Under the pieces are notes generated by a model. That model saw only the letters and a program-made list of their open reading frames with translations, made no database searches and had not been told where the DNA came from. Shown one piece after another: positions 34,885-43,571 of a stretch of 54,857 nucleotides of DNA; position 1 is the first letter of the stretch, and every line of letters starts with the position of its first letter. Position numbers and translations under genes: made by a program. Source of the DNA: Armatimonadota bacterium (lineage in GTDB: Bacteria > Armatimonadota > Hebobacteria > CAIYQO01); assembly GCA_029553475.1 (NCBI GenBank), contig JAKPKV010000094.1, positions 1 through 54,857 on the forward strand, in the 5' to 3' direction.

Positions 34885-35482
34885 CGGCGTATGCCTCTTC
34901 GTTCGTAGTAGCGCCGCAGCCGCAGCAAGGCGCGTCCGCCTCTGCACCCCGGTAACATCAAAACTCGTTCGTAGTCAGGCACGCAGCGCAGCGGAGTGCC
35001 GTCACACTGGGGACTGTCCCTCTGAACGCCGTGACCCGTTGATCCACAGGGGCTGCACCGGGACTGTCCCCATTGGGCGTGCAACCGCCAGCAAACTCGC
35101 ATGGCACTCCCCCCCCTTCACTAAAGCTACAGGGTGTAGTGGGTTGTCACGTTGTAGCTTGTCTCGTCCATCGTAGGGAACGCCCTCCTGCCTGCCCCGA
35201 TGAAATCGTGGGTGGCGTTCCGGTGTTCATTTTGTCGAGCCGCCCGCGGTCACCAGTTGGCCCTCGCCCGCATCGGCTCAACCCTGCGGCGACCCGGAGC
35301 GCCACGGCGGGCGCTCCCTACGATGGAAGAGGCAAGGTACATCGTGACGACCCACTACACTACGGGGGACAAGCCGCGCCGCTGCATGCTTGACTACGAA
35401 CGGGATGTGCGTGTCTGCAACCGTCAGCACCCCCGCACGCTACTCCGCTCCGCTGCGTCGCTGACTACGAACGGGATGGGTT
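34885..35482. repeat. Repeat-rich, MITE-like segment with inverted repeats
   Basis: This gene-free stretch contains an imperfect inverted repeat of about 59 bases (35126-35184 against 35309-35367, matching at about four of five positions and best in the inner 50), around a 124-base centre. A second family, CGTTCGTAGT(C)A followed by a GCAGCG-rich stretch, occurs forward near 34890 and 34963 and inverted near 35390 and 35460. Short GGGACTGTCCC-type motifs recur at about 35000-35070. No transposase is present. It looks like a small non-autonomous element, or several, between hemC and the amidohydrolase genes. Confidence 0.6.
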
Positions 35483-35653
35483 GATTGCCTTGCCTGAAAG
35501 ATGGCTTCCCCCGTTTGGCGAAAATGCAGAAAATTGTGGGGTAACCGCCCATCGGCATCATACGCGAACACCCCACCCTCTCCCACATCCTCACGAACGG
35601 GGAGGGATCGGCGGTGAGATGACGAAGCTACTTCTGTGCAGGAGGGATCTCCC

Positions 35654-36400
35654 GTGCAGTGGTTTGATTGTCACGCCGAATTCGGGCGGCGCGTGGTGCC
35701 CAATCCCATCCAGTGCCCCACCGCCGGGGCGCTCGCGCAGCTCCTCGGCGCAATCGGCGTGGGTCAGGCGTTAGTCACCCACGCCGCGCACTACGAACAG
35801 CACCCGGCCGTCGGCAACGCCCGCGTCATCGCGGAAACGCGGGAATATCCGTCACTGGCGCCGACATGGGCCATCCTGCCCCCACACACCGAAGAGATGG
35901 GCACGGTGGATGCCTTCCTGTCCGCGATGGCCGCCGCCGGAGTACGGGCGCTCTGGGCGTATCCGGAAAAACACCGCTATCTGCTGGATATGACCACCCT
36001 CGGCCCGCTCATCGACGCGCTCATCCCCCGCCGCGTCCCCCTCTTCGTGAAGGTGGAAGGCGAGCGCTGGCAGCCCATCGCCGATCTGTTGCGCGACGCG
36101 CCGGGCTTGCGGCTGGTCTGCGTGACCACGGCACTGTGGGGTGATGATCGCTTCTTCCGCCCGCTGCTGGCGCGTTACCCGGATTTGCTGCTGGCAACGA
36201 GCACGCTGTTCGTCGAGGGGCAGCTTCCCCCGCTGGTGGAACGCTATGGCGCACACCGCCTGCTGTATGGCAGCAGCTTCCCCGATCGCCAGCCGGGCGC
36301 CAGCCTTTTGCCGCTGCTGCACTGCGGTCTGCCGGAAGCCGCCATCGCCGCCATCGCCGGCGGGAATCTCCGGCTGCTGCTCGCGGAGGCGCGGATATGA
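35654..36400 (+). CDS. Amidohydrolase-2-like protein lacking the HxH metal motif
   Basis: 248 residues from the GTG at 35654, eight bases after AGGAGG. The fold pattern follows amidohydrolase_2 TIM barrels: WFDCHAEFG at the first strand, LFVKVEG, then GAHRLLYGSSFPDRQPG near the end. But the first-strand HxH is reduced to one His (DCH), and the usual late Asp (GSD/GTD) reads GSS. It is probably inactive or changed in metal use, and may act as the partner of the next protein, which has an intact site and overlaps it by four bases. Confidence 0.65.
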   Translation: MQWFDCHAEFGRRVVPNPIQCPTAGALAQLLGAIGVGQALVTHAAHYEQHPAVGNARVIAETREYPSLAPTWAILPPHTEEMGTVDAFLSAMAAAGVRALWAYPEKHRYLLDMTTLGPLIDALIPRRVPLFVKVEGERWQPIADLLRDAPGLRLVCVTTALWGDDRFFRPLLARYPDLLLATSTLFVEGQLPPLVERYGAHRLLYGSSFPDRQPGASLLPLLHCGLPEAAIAAIAGGNLRLLLAEARI

Positions 36401-37194
36401 GCCGCATGACCCCGCTGGTGGAAGCCTTTCTCGCCCAGGGCAAGCTCGCCGCATGCCCCATCTACGATCTGCACACCCATCCCGACCGCTTCGCCGGCAT
36501 CTACTTCCCCGCCCCGGACGTGGACGGCATCCTGCGCACCATGGACCGCTGCGGGGTGGCGAAGATCGCCATCGCCCCGCATGCCGCCTTGCTCGCGCCG
36601 GTGGAGGGCAACGATCTCACCTTCGCCATGCTGGCGGCGCATCCGGACCGCTTCCTCGGGTACCTGGTCTTCAATCCCCACTATCCGGAGACCCTGGACG
36701 CGCTGCTGGCGCGGTCGCTGGAGACGCCCGGCATCGTCGGCTTCAAAATTCACCCCGCCATGCACGATTATCCGCTCACCGGCGCGGCGTATCAGCCGCT
36801 CTTCGCCTGGGCGAATACACACCGCCAGCTCGTGCTCGCCCACACCTGGGCCGATCCGCGCTGCGACGCCGTCGCCTGCCGGACGATTGCCGAGCAGTAT
36901 CCGGCGATGCTCTTCCTCCTCGGCCACTCCTGCTGGGGTGATTTCCCGCGCGCCATCGCGCTGGCCGCCGCACTGCCGAACGTCTACCTGGAGCTCACCG
37001 CCGCCGAACACGTCCCCGGCTTCATCGAACAGGCCGTGCGCGGCGCCGGCGCGGAAAAGCTCATCTTCGGCACCGATCTCCCCTGGTTCAACCCGCACTA
37101 CACCCTGGGCTGCGTCCTCTTCGCCGACATCGAGGACGCCGACCGCCACGCCATCCTCCACGGAAACGCCGAGCGCATCCTGGAGGTGTTGTGA
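36397..37194 (+). CDS. Amidohydrolase-2 family metal-dependent hydrolase
   Basis: 265 residues. IYDLHTHPDRF gives the HxH metal ligands, GFKIHPAMHDY the Lys/His strand, LVLAHTW and LLGHSCWG further His ligands, and LIFGTDLPW the catalytic Asp. It is a cytoplasmic TIM-barrel hydrolase or decarboxylase; the substrate cannot be predicted. The four-base overlap with the degenerate paralogue upstream suggests a heteromeric pair. Confidence 0.85.
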   Translation: MSRMTPLVEAFLAQGKLAACPIYDLHTHPDRFAGIYFPAPDVDGILRTMDRCGVAKIAIAPHAALLAPVEGNDLTFAMLAAHPDRFLGYLVFNPHYPETLDALLARSLETPGIVGFKIHPAMHDYPLTGAAYQPLFAWANTHRQLVLAHTWADPRCDAVACRTIAEQYPAMLFLLGHSCWGDFPRAIALAAALPNVYLELTAAEHVPGFIEQAVRGAGAEKLIFGTDLPWFNPHYTLGCVLFADIEDADRHAILHGNAERILEVL

Positions 37195-37257
37195 CATCTC
37201 CGCGCGGTGGTGTAACTACGGATACAGCTTTTCACTCTCCGCGCTCTCCGCGGCGCG

Positions 37258-37965
37258 CTACAGCAACCCGAGCTCGGCGAACTTCGCGTCGGCAAAGTCG
37301 CCCCAGCCGGCGTTGGCCTGCGGGTTGGCGGGACTGGGATGGAGCAGGCGGTCAATAGGGATAGCGAGTCCGGCGAGGGCGGCGAGCAGGCGCGCTTCGG
37401 CGAAGCCGCCGATGCCGATGGCGACCCGGGGCCGCATGATCGCGACGATGGCGCGGAGGGCGCGGTCGCAGGCGGCGTACAGGGCGGCGGTTTCCGCCGC
37501 CGGCAGTTTATCGGGCGTGCGGTTCTTCCCGCTCTCTTCCATGAAGACCAGCGGGCAGTAATTCGCCACGAAGCAGCGGGCGAAGAACGCCTCCGGCGTG
37601 CCCCAGCGGTCGCGCGCCCACCCCCACAGCCGCATGCCGCTCACCTCGCGCCGCGTGCTCGCAAAGCCCTCCACGGGCCGTTTGGGGTGTTCGCGCGCCG
37701 GCTTGCCCACCGGCGCCTCGATGCCCATCCACTCGCGCACCATCACCGGGTCGCCGAATGGCACCCCCGTCTGCGCCATGCCAAATGGGCCGGGATTCAT
37801 CCCCAAGAGCAGCACCTCGCGCGTGCCCTGTCCGAATCGCCGCAGGTATTGCTCGTGCGGCGCCCACGCGTAATCCAGCGGGTTATAGATGTAGGCGGTG
37901 GGCGCCGCGAAGGGAAGCGCGTCCACGTCAGCCGCCAGCCGTTTCGTGATGGCGATAATCTCCAT
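37258..37965 (-). CDS. SMUG1-type uracil-DNA glycosylase
   Basis: 235 residues. LLLGMNPGPFGMAQTGVPFG is the SMUG1 active-site signature and LLHPSPANPQAN the DNA-intercalating loop; MRLWGWARDRWG also fits the family. SMUG1 removes uracil and 5-hydroxymethyluracil from DNA. It starts eight bases after the U32 gene in a small leftward operon. It is of note in a genome whose mobile island carries enzymes that could make modified deoxyuridine. Confidence 0.88.
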   Translation of the reverse strand: MEIIAITKRLAADVDALPFAAPTAYIYNPLDYAWAPHEQYLRRFGQGTREVLLLGMNPGPFGMAQTGVPFGDPVMVREWMGIEAPVGKPAREHPKRPVEGFASTRREVSGMRLWGWARDRWGTPEAFFARCFVANYCPLVFMEESGKNRTPDKLPAAETAALYAACDRALRAIVAIMRPRVAIGIGGFAEARLLAALAGLAIPIDRLLHPSPANPQANAGWGDFADAKFAELGLL

Positions 37966-37973
37966 GGGTCATC

Positions 37974-39788
37974 CTATTCCGCGAGATAGACGTCCATCTC
38001 GCAGCGATCGCAGGCAAATCGCAGCTCCAGGCGATTGCCTTCCCTATCGGTAAGATAGAGCGGCGAGGCGCATTGCGCCCCGTGCCGCGGACAGCGGCGC
38101 AGCTGATGGCGGAGACAGTAGCGCGCCGTCATCACCGCGCGGCCGCGCAGGTCCACCATGCCGGTCTCCGCCGCGGGCTCGATCTCCGTGACGCCGTGAC
38201 GGCGATAAAACGCCGCCGCCGTGCTGTTCAGCACGTTGCCGGTGAAGGTCAGCGCTGACTCCGGGAAAGGGATAGCATTGCGGAGCGCCCCACCCTGCCG
38301 CACCGGACGTCGCTGCTCTCGTTCGGCGGCCAGTGCCGCCAGCGCATCGCGTCGCAGGCCGTTCAACACCGCCACCGGCAAAAAGAGCGGTCGCGTGAGC
38401 GCAATGACCCCGGCACAGGCGAACAGCGTGCCGCCGGTCTTGCGAAGCTGCTTTTCGATCTTCGCCAGCGCCGTCTCCGGCTGTTTCGCCGGCACTTTTT
38501 CGCACCGCCGCAGCATCTCCGCGCGGTTGCCATCCTCATCCACCGCCGACAACGCCACCCCAGCTTCCGTCTCGCGCAGGAGAAACTGCACGGCGATGGT
38601 GCGCGCCGTCCGCGTCTTCGCCAGCCGCGTCAGGAACGCGTGGTCGTGGTTGCGGTACAGCACGATACCCGCGCTCAGGCGATCGAGCGTTGCCAGCAGC
38701 AGCAGGTCGCCGACGACGCCGTTCACGGTGGTGCCGCGCAAAACGCCGGCGTCGTCGAAAAAGCACAGGCCATCGCCTGGATGCAGCACAGCCGCGCGCT
38801 CCACGCGCGCGCCGCGCGGCGTGATCGCCGTCACCGGCCCGATGCGCTCTCCCACCATCTTCGGGGTATCGAGGGCGGCGGTGGACTCAGTACGTCCCGC
38901 AATACCGTAGCTGCAGAAACCGCGGTTGAAGGTCTTCGCCGGGTCCGGCGTGAAATCGTAGACGCTGGTGCCGGATGAGCTGCGCCGCATGCCGAAACGC
39001 GGCAGCAGGTCATCCAGCGCCCGCCGGTAATGCGCCACGACATTGGTCACGTAGGCCCGGTCCTTCAAACGCCCCTCGATCTTGAAGGCGCAGATGCCGG
39101 CGTCGAGCAGATCGGCGAGATGATCGGTGAGGTTCAGGTCGCGCAGCGAGAGCAGGTGTTTATGGCGGGCAAGGACGGCGCCGTCGGCGTCGGTGAGGGT
39201 GTAGGATTTCCGACACGGCTGGGCGCACTGGCCGCGGTTGCCGCTGCGCCCGCCCCGCGCGTAGCTGAGATAGCACTGCCCGCTGTAGCCGACGCACAGC
39301 GCGCCATGGACGAACGCCTCCAGCTCGATGCTGGTGCGCGCGCGGATGGCGCGCATCTCCTCCAGCGACAATTCGCGCGCGAGGATGGCGCGCTGGATGC
39401 CCACGCCTTCCAAAAAAGCGACGCGCGCCGGCGTGTGGTTATGCATCTGCGTGCTGGCGATGAGCGGGAGGGGCGGGAGATCGAGCGCGAGCAGGCCGGC
39501 GTCCTGGATGATAATGCCGTCCACGCCGAGGTGATACAGCCGCGCGATGAGGCGCTGCGCCGCCGGCAGCTCCTCGTCGGTGAGCAGCGTGTTGACGGTG
39601 ACGTAGACGCGCGCCCAGTAGGCGTGGGCCGCGCGCGTCAGCGCCTCGATATCGGCCAGCGCGTTGCCCGCCGCCTCGCGCGCGCCAAAACGCCCGGCGC
39701 CGAGATACACGGCGTCGGCGCCGGCGGCGATGGCCGCCATGCCGCAGGCCAGGTCTCTCGCGGGAGCGAGGAGTTCGATGGCGGTCAC
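37974..39788 (-). CDS. U32-family peptidase-like protein (RlhA/YegQ type)
   Basis: 604 residues from a GTG at 39788 that overlaps the Nudix stop (GTGA) and follows GGAGG. The N-terminal TIM-barrel part reads IELLAPARDLACGMAAI and DAVYLGAGRFGAR. The cysteine cluster YSGQCYLSYARGGRSGNRGQ, then CAQPC, is that of the U32 proteins that hydroxylate rRNA or tRNA (RlhA, TrhP) with a [4Fe-4S] cluster. A long C-terminal region (about 330-600) with four more Cys near the end (CLRHQLRRCPRHGAQC) fits the larger RlhA-type members. Earlier naming as a collagenase is not well supported. Confidence 0.85.
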   Translation of the reverse strand: MTAIELLAPARDLACGMAAIAAGADAVYLGAGRFGAREAAGNALADIEALTRAAHAYWARVYVTVNTLLTDEELPAAQRLIARLYHLGVDGIIIQDAGLLALDLPPLPLIASTQMHNHTPARVAFLEGVGIQRAILARELSLEEMRAIRARTSIELEAFVHGALCVGYSGQCYLSYARGGRSGNRGQCAQPCRKSYTLTDADGAVLARHKHLLSLRDLNLTDHLADLLDAGICAFKIEGRLKDRAYVTNVVAHYRRALDDLLPRFGMRRSSSGTSVYDFTPDPAKTFNRGFCSYGIAGRTESTAALDTPKMVGERIGPVTAITPRGARVERAAVLHPGDGLCFFDDAGVLRGTTVNGVVGDLLLLATLDRLSAGIVLYRNHDHAFLTRLAKTRTARTIAVQFLLRETEAGVALSAVDEDGNRAEMLRRCEKVPAKQPETALAKIEKQLRKTGGTLFACAGVIALTRPLFLPVAVLNGLRRDALAALAAEREQRRPVRQGGALRNAIPFPESALTFTGNVLNSTAAAFYRRHGVTEIEPAAETGMVDLRGRAVMTARYCLRHQLRRCPRHGAQCASPLYLTDREGNRLELRFACDRCEMDVYLAE

Positions 39789-40204
39789 GGCTGCCTCCAC
39801 GGCAGCAGGCCACGTTGGATGAGGTCGGGGAAGATGTGATTGACGAGGATGGGCGAGAGCCGGCTCCCGTCGTCATCCGGCCCGAACCAGACCAGCTCGG
39901 CAATTTCCGCTGCGGCCACCGGATCACCGCGCAATTCGCCGCCGTAGAGCTGAATCTCCACCGTCTGCACGATGGCGGGGTCAGCGGAGGCCGCGCGGTC
40001 CTCATACGTGCCAAGGTAACGCGCGTTCGCCAGCGTCACGTCGCCCAACTCCTCGCGCAGCTCGCGTCCCAGGCAGGCCATCGCCGATTCGCCGGCTTCG
40101 AGACGCCCGCCGGGGAGGATCAACGCCGCCAGTGTCCGCTTCCGACAGAGCAGCACGCGCGCCCCGCGCCGGGTGAACAGCCCGATTTTGTGGATATCCG
40201 CCAT
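39785..40204 (-). CDS. Nudix hydrolase
   Basis: 139 residues from the ATG at 40204. The Nudix box GX5EX7REUXEEXGU is intact in GRLEAGESAMACLGRELREE followed by LGDV. Members cleave nucleoside diphosphates linked to other moieties, often as housecleaning. A TATAAT lies so close to the start codon that the mRNA would be nearly leaderless. It is followed by the U32 and SMUG1 genes in one operon. Confidence 0.88.
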   Translation of the reverse strand: MADIHKIGLFTRRGARVLLCRKRTLAALILPGGRLEAGESAMACLGRELREELGDVTLANARYLGTYEDRAASADPAIVQTVEIQLYGGELRGDPVAAAEIAELVWFGPDDDGSRLSPILVNHIFPDLIQRGLLPWRQP

Positions 40205-40605
40205 ATGGAAGCTATTATACCGGATGCGGCGGCGCGTGCCGAGAATCTTCCGGCTGCCTGCGTATCCTTGGCCCAATACCAATATACGTAGATCGTCTCC
40301 CGCCTTGCTTTGCCAGGATCATCACCAGGATTCAGCTCCAGTTCCAGCGGAAACTGCTTCACCAGCCGCTACGTCTTCGGCCGGCTCTGCGACCATCAGC
40401 GACCGATGCCGCCGGCAATGAAACGCCGCATGAGGAGAGGGCAGAAGCGGGGCATGAGGGGAGACAGCCGACTCATGGCAGGGCCGCATCGTGCAGTGGA
40501 ACAGGCGTGCTGAACCACGACGGTGACGGAACGGTCATGATCGGCACGCGTGGCGTGTCGGGCACGGACGGGTCTCAACGTAACCGTGTACGCAGGGTGT
40601 CTTCG
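40205..40605. other. Gene-free stretch with the Nudix promoter
   Basis: On the minus strand TATAAT occupies 40214-40219, placing the transcript start two to four bases ahead of the ATG at 40204. A minus-strand frame ending at 40120 (MKQFPLELELNPGDDPG, YVYWYWAKDTQ) has no family match and overlaps the Nudix start, so I do not call it. Nothing else is recognisable up to the terminator at 40606. Confidence 0.45.
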
Positions 40606-40647
40606 GACGGGCGCGCCCCACCCGCGAGCGGGTGGGGCGCGCCCGTC
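40606..40647. terminator. Strong hairpin after the RRM gene
   Basis: A perfect 20-base stem (GACGGGCGCGCCCCACCCGC at 40606-40625 with its complement at 40628-40647) and a two-base loop lies just downstream of the leftward RRM gene. There is no long T tract, but stem strength and position fit a terminator. Confidence 0.75.
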
Positions 40648-40653
40648 ATCAGC

Positions 40654-40983
40654 TTACCAGCCGCGGGAGCGACCGCCGCCGCCGCCGCCGCCGTAGCCGC
40701 GACCGCCGCCGCCGCCACCGCCGAAGCCGCGCTCTTCGCGCGGGCGGGCTTCATTCACGGTGAGCGGGCGCCCGCCGACTTCTTTGCCGTTCAGCGCCGT
40801 TGCCGCCGCCTTCGCCTCATCGTCGGAACCCATCTCCACAAAGCCGAAGCCTTTGCTCCGACCGGTGGCACGGTCCATGATCACCTCCGCGCTGGCGACC
40901 GTGCCGAACTGGGAGAAGAGCTGCTCCAGATCGCCACTGTCAGTGGAGTAGCTCAGGTTTCCCACATACAACTTCTTGCCCAT
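40654..40983 (-). CDS. RRM RNA-binding protein with Gly-rich tail
   Basis: 109 residues. One RRM domain (1-80) has RNP2 LYVGNL and RNP1 KGFGFVEM, then a tail of [10 protein letters not shown] repeats. Such small bacterial RRM proteins bind single-stranded RNA and often rise in the cold. The ATG follows AAAGGAG. It is monocistronic, with a long upstream gap and its own terminator. About 290 bases upstream (40984-41271) hold no gene and may contain a long leader. Confidence 0.93.
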   Translation of the reverse strand: MGKKLYVGNLSYSTDSGDLEQLFSQFGTVASAEVIMDRATGRSKGFGFVEMGSDDEAKAAATALNGKEVGGRPLTVNEARPREERGFGGGGGGGRGYGGGGGGGRSRGW

Positions 40984-41271
40984 CGTAACCTTTCTCCTTT
41001 ACAGACTGCCGATTCGCGGGCGCGTCGTCGCAACCTCGCGTCGGCCTGATGCGGCGGACGGCGGAACCTCTGGGATGACAGGCATCCTCGCTTCTCCCGG
41101 CAATCCAACCGACTACACTGTATCATCAAACTCGCGACTGCGCAAGCAACCCGCCGCAACAGCCGGCCTGCGCCCGCGATAGGCATGACGCCACGATGTC
41201 TGTACCCGCCCGCACTGGCGCAGTCCGGACGGGAGCGCGATAAACGACGGCACTGTTGGGCGATGCAGACA

Positions 41272-41307
41272 AACCGCGGGGCACGGCCGCTGCCGTGCCC
41301 CGCGGTT
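41272..41307. terminator. Hairpin after the pyruvate:ferredoxin oxidoreductase genes
   Basis: AACCGCGGGGCACGGC (41272-41287) pairs perfectly with GCCGTGCCCCGCGGTT (41292-41307) around a four-base loop. It starts 24 bases after the stop of the leftward gene and is a good terminator candidate without a clear T run. Confidence 0.75.
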
Positions 41308-41330
41308 GCGTGGTGCTGACGCGGTGCGGA

Positions 41331-43571
41331 CTAGAGGATCTCGTGCTCCGCGCGCGCCTTCAACCGTGCCCAGCGGATATCCACTTCCTCTTGAATCTGC
41401 GCGGCGATGTGCGCGCACCGATCGGCCGCCAGATGCGCGAAGGCGCTGCCCATGATGCGCAGGGCATCGGTGACGGGCGCCTTTTCACCGCGCGCGTCGG
41501 GATCGTAGCTCAGGCGGGTGACGCCGTTGTCGATCTCGTAGAGCGGATGGATGCACGCCTTCACCACCGTATCCACGATCTCCGTGCCGCGGCTCGGATC
41601 CGACCCCCAGTTCAGCGGGCACACCGAAAAGAGCTTGCCGAAGGCGAAGTGCCCGGCGCGTACCGCCGCCTGCGCCTTGCGCGCTTTCGCGATCATGTCG
41701 AGGTGGTGGCTCTCGGCCGCGTGGAACAGGTAGCTGGCCCCGGTGCCGCGCAGGATTTCGACGATATCTTTGTGATGCGTCTGCTTCCCGATCTGGCACG
41801 CGCCGATATTGGCGTTGGAGTTGCGCTGCCCGAAGATGCCGGTGTAGCACATCTGCCCGCCGGTGTTCATGTAGCCCTTGTTGTCGTATTCCAGGAAGAT
41901 CATCGGATCGTCACGCAGGGCGGAGCCGATGAGCTGGTCCATGCCGATGTCGTCGCCGCCGTCGCCGGAGACGCAGACGAAGGTGATCTCCTCATCGGGG
42001 ATGAGGCCCTTCGCGCGGAAGCGATGGTACATCTCGATCACGCCGGATGCCGTGGAGGAGGCGTTATGGAACAGATTGTGGATATACGGCACCTTGAAGG
42101 CGGTGAACGGATACCCGGTGGTCACCACCATGCCGCAGCCGGTGTTGAACAGCAGCACCACCTGCCCGTCAATGCCGCGCAGGAACAGGTTCAGGTTCGT
42201 GAAGATGCCGCAGCCCGGACAGGCGGAGTGCTTGTCCACGCGGGTGGGCATCTTCGACAGCTCGCGGAGCTGCTTCACGTCCGGGCGGCTGTCGCCGTAC
42301 TGCGCGTTGAGCGTCGTCTGCTCGGTGGTCAGCACGTCCATCGTCACCGGCGGCTGATAGTCGGCATCACCGGCCCAGGCGCCCCAATAGCGCCCTTCCA
42401 GCGTCTTCGCGCTCGCGTCTACCTCCGGCCAGCTCAGCGCCAGCTCGAACAGCGGGCGCGCATCCTCGTCGGGCCGGAAGTTCAGCCCGCCGATGCCGTA
42501 GACGCGGCTGATGACCTCGGTGTCTTTCCCCGCGTGATGCAGGGCGGCGGCCACCTCGTTCTCCAGGTAGTTGCCGGCGCCGTACTGCGACACGCGCTCG
42601 GCGACGACCAGCCGCTTCAGGCCGCCCACGGCGGCCACGATTTCCTTCGCCGGGTAGGGGCGCAGCACGTACGGCTCGATGAGCTTCACCGCCGTGCCCT
42701 CCGCCTTCAGCTCGTCTACCACCACTTTCGCGGCCTCGGCGGCGGAGTTCAGCACCAGCATGCCGGCTTCCGCGTCATCGTCGCCGTAGGTGCCGACGAA
42801 ATCATAGCGGCGGCCGGCCACCTCGGCGAACTCGGCGAAGATCTGCGGCAGCAGCGCATACGCCTGCGCCATCTTCCGCTCCATGTGCACCTTGGTGTTG
42901 ATCACGTCATCGTTCATGTACGGGCCGAAGGTCGTCGGCTCGTCCATATCCAGCACGGTGCGGCGCTTCGGCTTCGGGCCGACGAACGCCGCCACGTCCT
43001 GCGGGTCCGCGAAGACGCTGATGCGGCGGTTAGCATGGCTGGTATGGAAGCCGTCATACGCCACGATGGCCGGCAGGCCCACCGCCTCCGCCACCTTGAT
43101 GGCGATGATGTTCATGTCATACACGGCCTGCACGTTCGGCGCCATGAAGATGAGCCAGCCGTAGCCCAGCGCCGCGGCGAGGTCCGAGTGGCCGTTCTTG
43201 ATGTTGAGCGGCGCGGAGACTTCGCGGCAGGACAGGTTGAGCACCATGGGCAGGCCCATGCCGGAGATGGCGGGCATCTCTTCGGCCTTCAGCAGCAGCC
43301 CCTGGGCGGAGGTGACGTCCACCACGCGGCCGCCGGCGAGCGCCATGCCCGCGCAGATGCCGATGGCCGCCAGCTCGCTGGTGCCGATGACGAAGCTCAC
43401 GTCCGCGCGCCCGTCGGCGTTGGCCCTGTTGATGAGCTCGCCGACTTCCGACGACGGGGTGATCGGGTAGTACCCTTCCCCGTCGAACCCGATATGCATA
43501 ATCGCCTCGGCGGCCGCATCATTGCCGTTGCCGAGGAACATCGTCTGTTTCGCTTTCGCCATTACGCTCAT
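41331..43571 (-). CDS. porAB: Pyruvate:ferredoxin oxidoreductase, fused alpha and beta subunits
   Basis: 746 residues. The first about 420 are the alpha part (AIMHIGFDGEGYYPITPSSE, then TSELAAIGICAGMALAGG and GLKRLVVAERVSQYGAGN). The rest is the beta part: SACPGCGIF for the [4Fe-4S] cluster, VSGDGGDDIGM and YDNKGYMNTGGQ for thiamine pyrophosphate and Mg. The enzyme turns pyruvate and CoA into acetyl-CoA, CO2 and reduced ferredoxin. It overlaps the gamma-delta gene by four bases. Alpha-beta fusion is less common than separate genes. A related 2-oxoacid substrate is possible. Confidence 0.88.
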   Translation of the reverse strand: MSVMAKAKQTMFLGNGNDAAAEAIMHIGFDGEGYYPITPSSEVGELINRANADGRADVSFVIGTSELAAIGICAGMALAGGRVVDVTSAQGLLLKAEEMPAISGMGLPMVLNLSCREVSAPLNIKNGHSDLAAALGYGWLIFMAPNVQAVYDMNIIAIKVAEAVGLPAIVAYDGFHTSHANRRISVFADPQDVAAFVGPKPKRRTVLDMDEPTTFGPYMNDDVINTKVHMERKMAQAYALLPQIFAEFAEVAGRRYDFVGTYGDDDAEAGMLVLNSAAEAAKVVVDELKAEGTAVKLIEPYVLRPYPAKEIVAAVGGLKRLVVAERVSQYGAGNYLENEVAAALHHAGKDTEVISRVYGIGGLNFRPDEDARPLFELALSWPEVDASAKTLEGRYWGAWAGDADYQPPVTMDVLTTEQTTLNAQYGDSRPDVKQLRELSKMPTRVDKHSACPGCGIFTNLNLFLRGIDGQVVLLFNTGCGMVVTTGYPFTAFKVPYIHNLFHNASSTASGVIEMYHRFRAKGLIPDEEITFVCVSGDGGDDIGMDQLIGSALRDDPMIFLEYDNKGYMNTGGQMCYTGIFGQRNSNANIGACQIGKQTHHKDIVEILRGTGASYLFHAAESHHLDMIAKARKAQAAVRAGHFAFGKLFSVCPLNWGSDPSRGTEIVDTVVKACIHPLYEIDNGVTRLSYDPDARGEKAPVTDALRIMGSAFAHLAADRCAHIAAQIQEEVDIRWARLKARAEHEIL

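Noticed and set aside
40120-40362. Leftward frame beginning MKQFPLELELN
   Set aside because: There is no family match. It overlaps the Nudix promoter and start, and its second half is the Nudix gene in a wrong frame.
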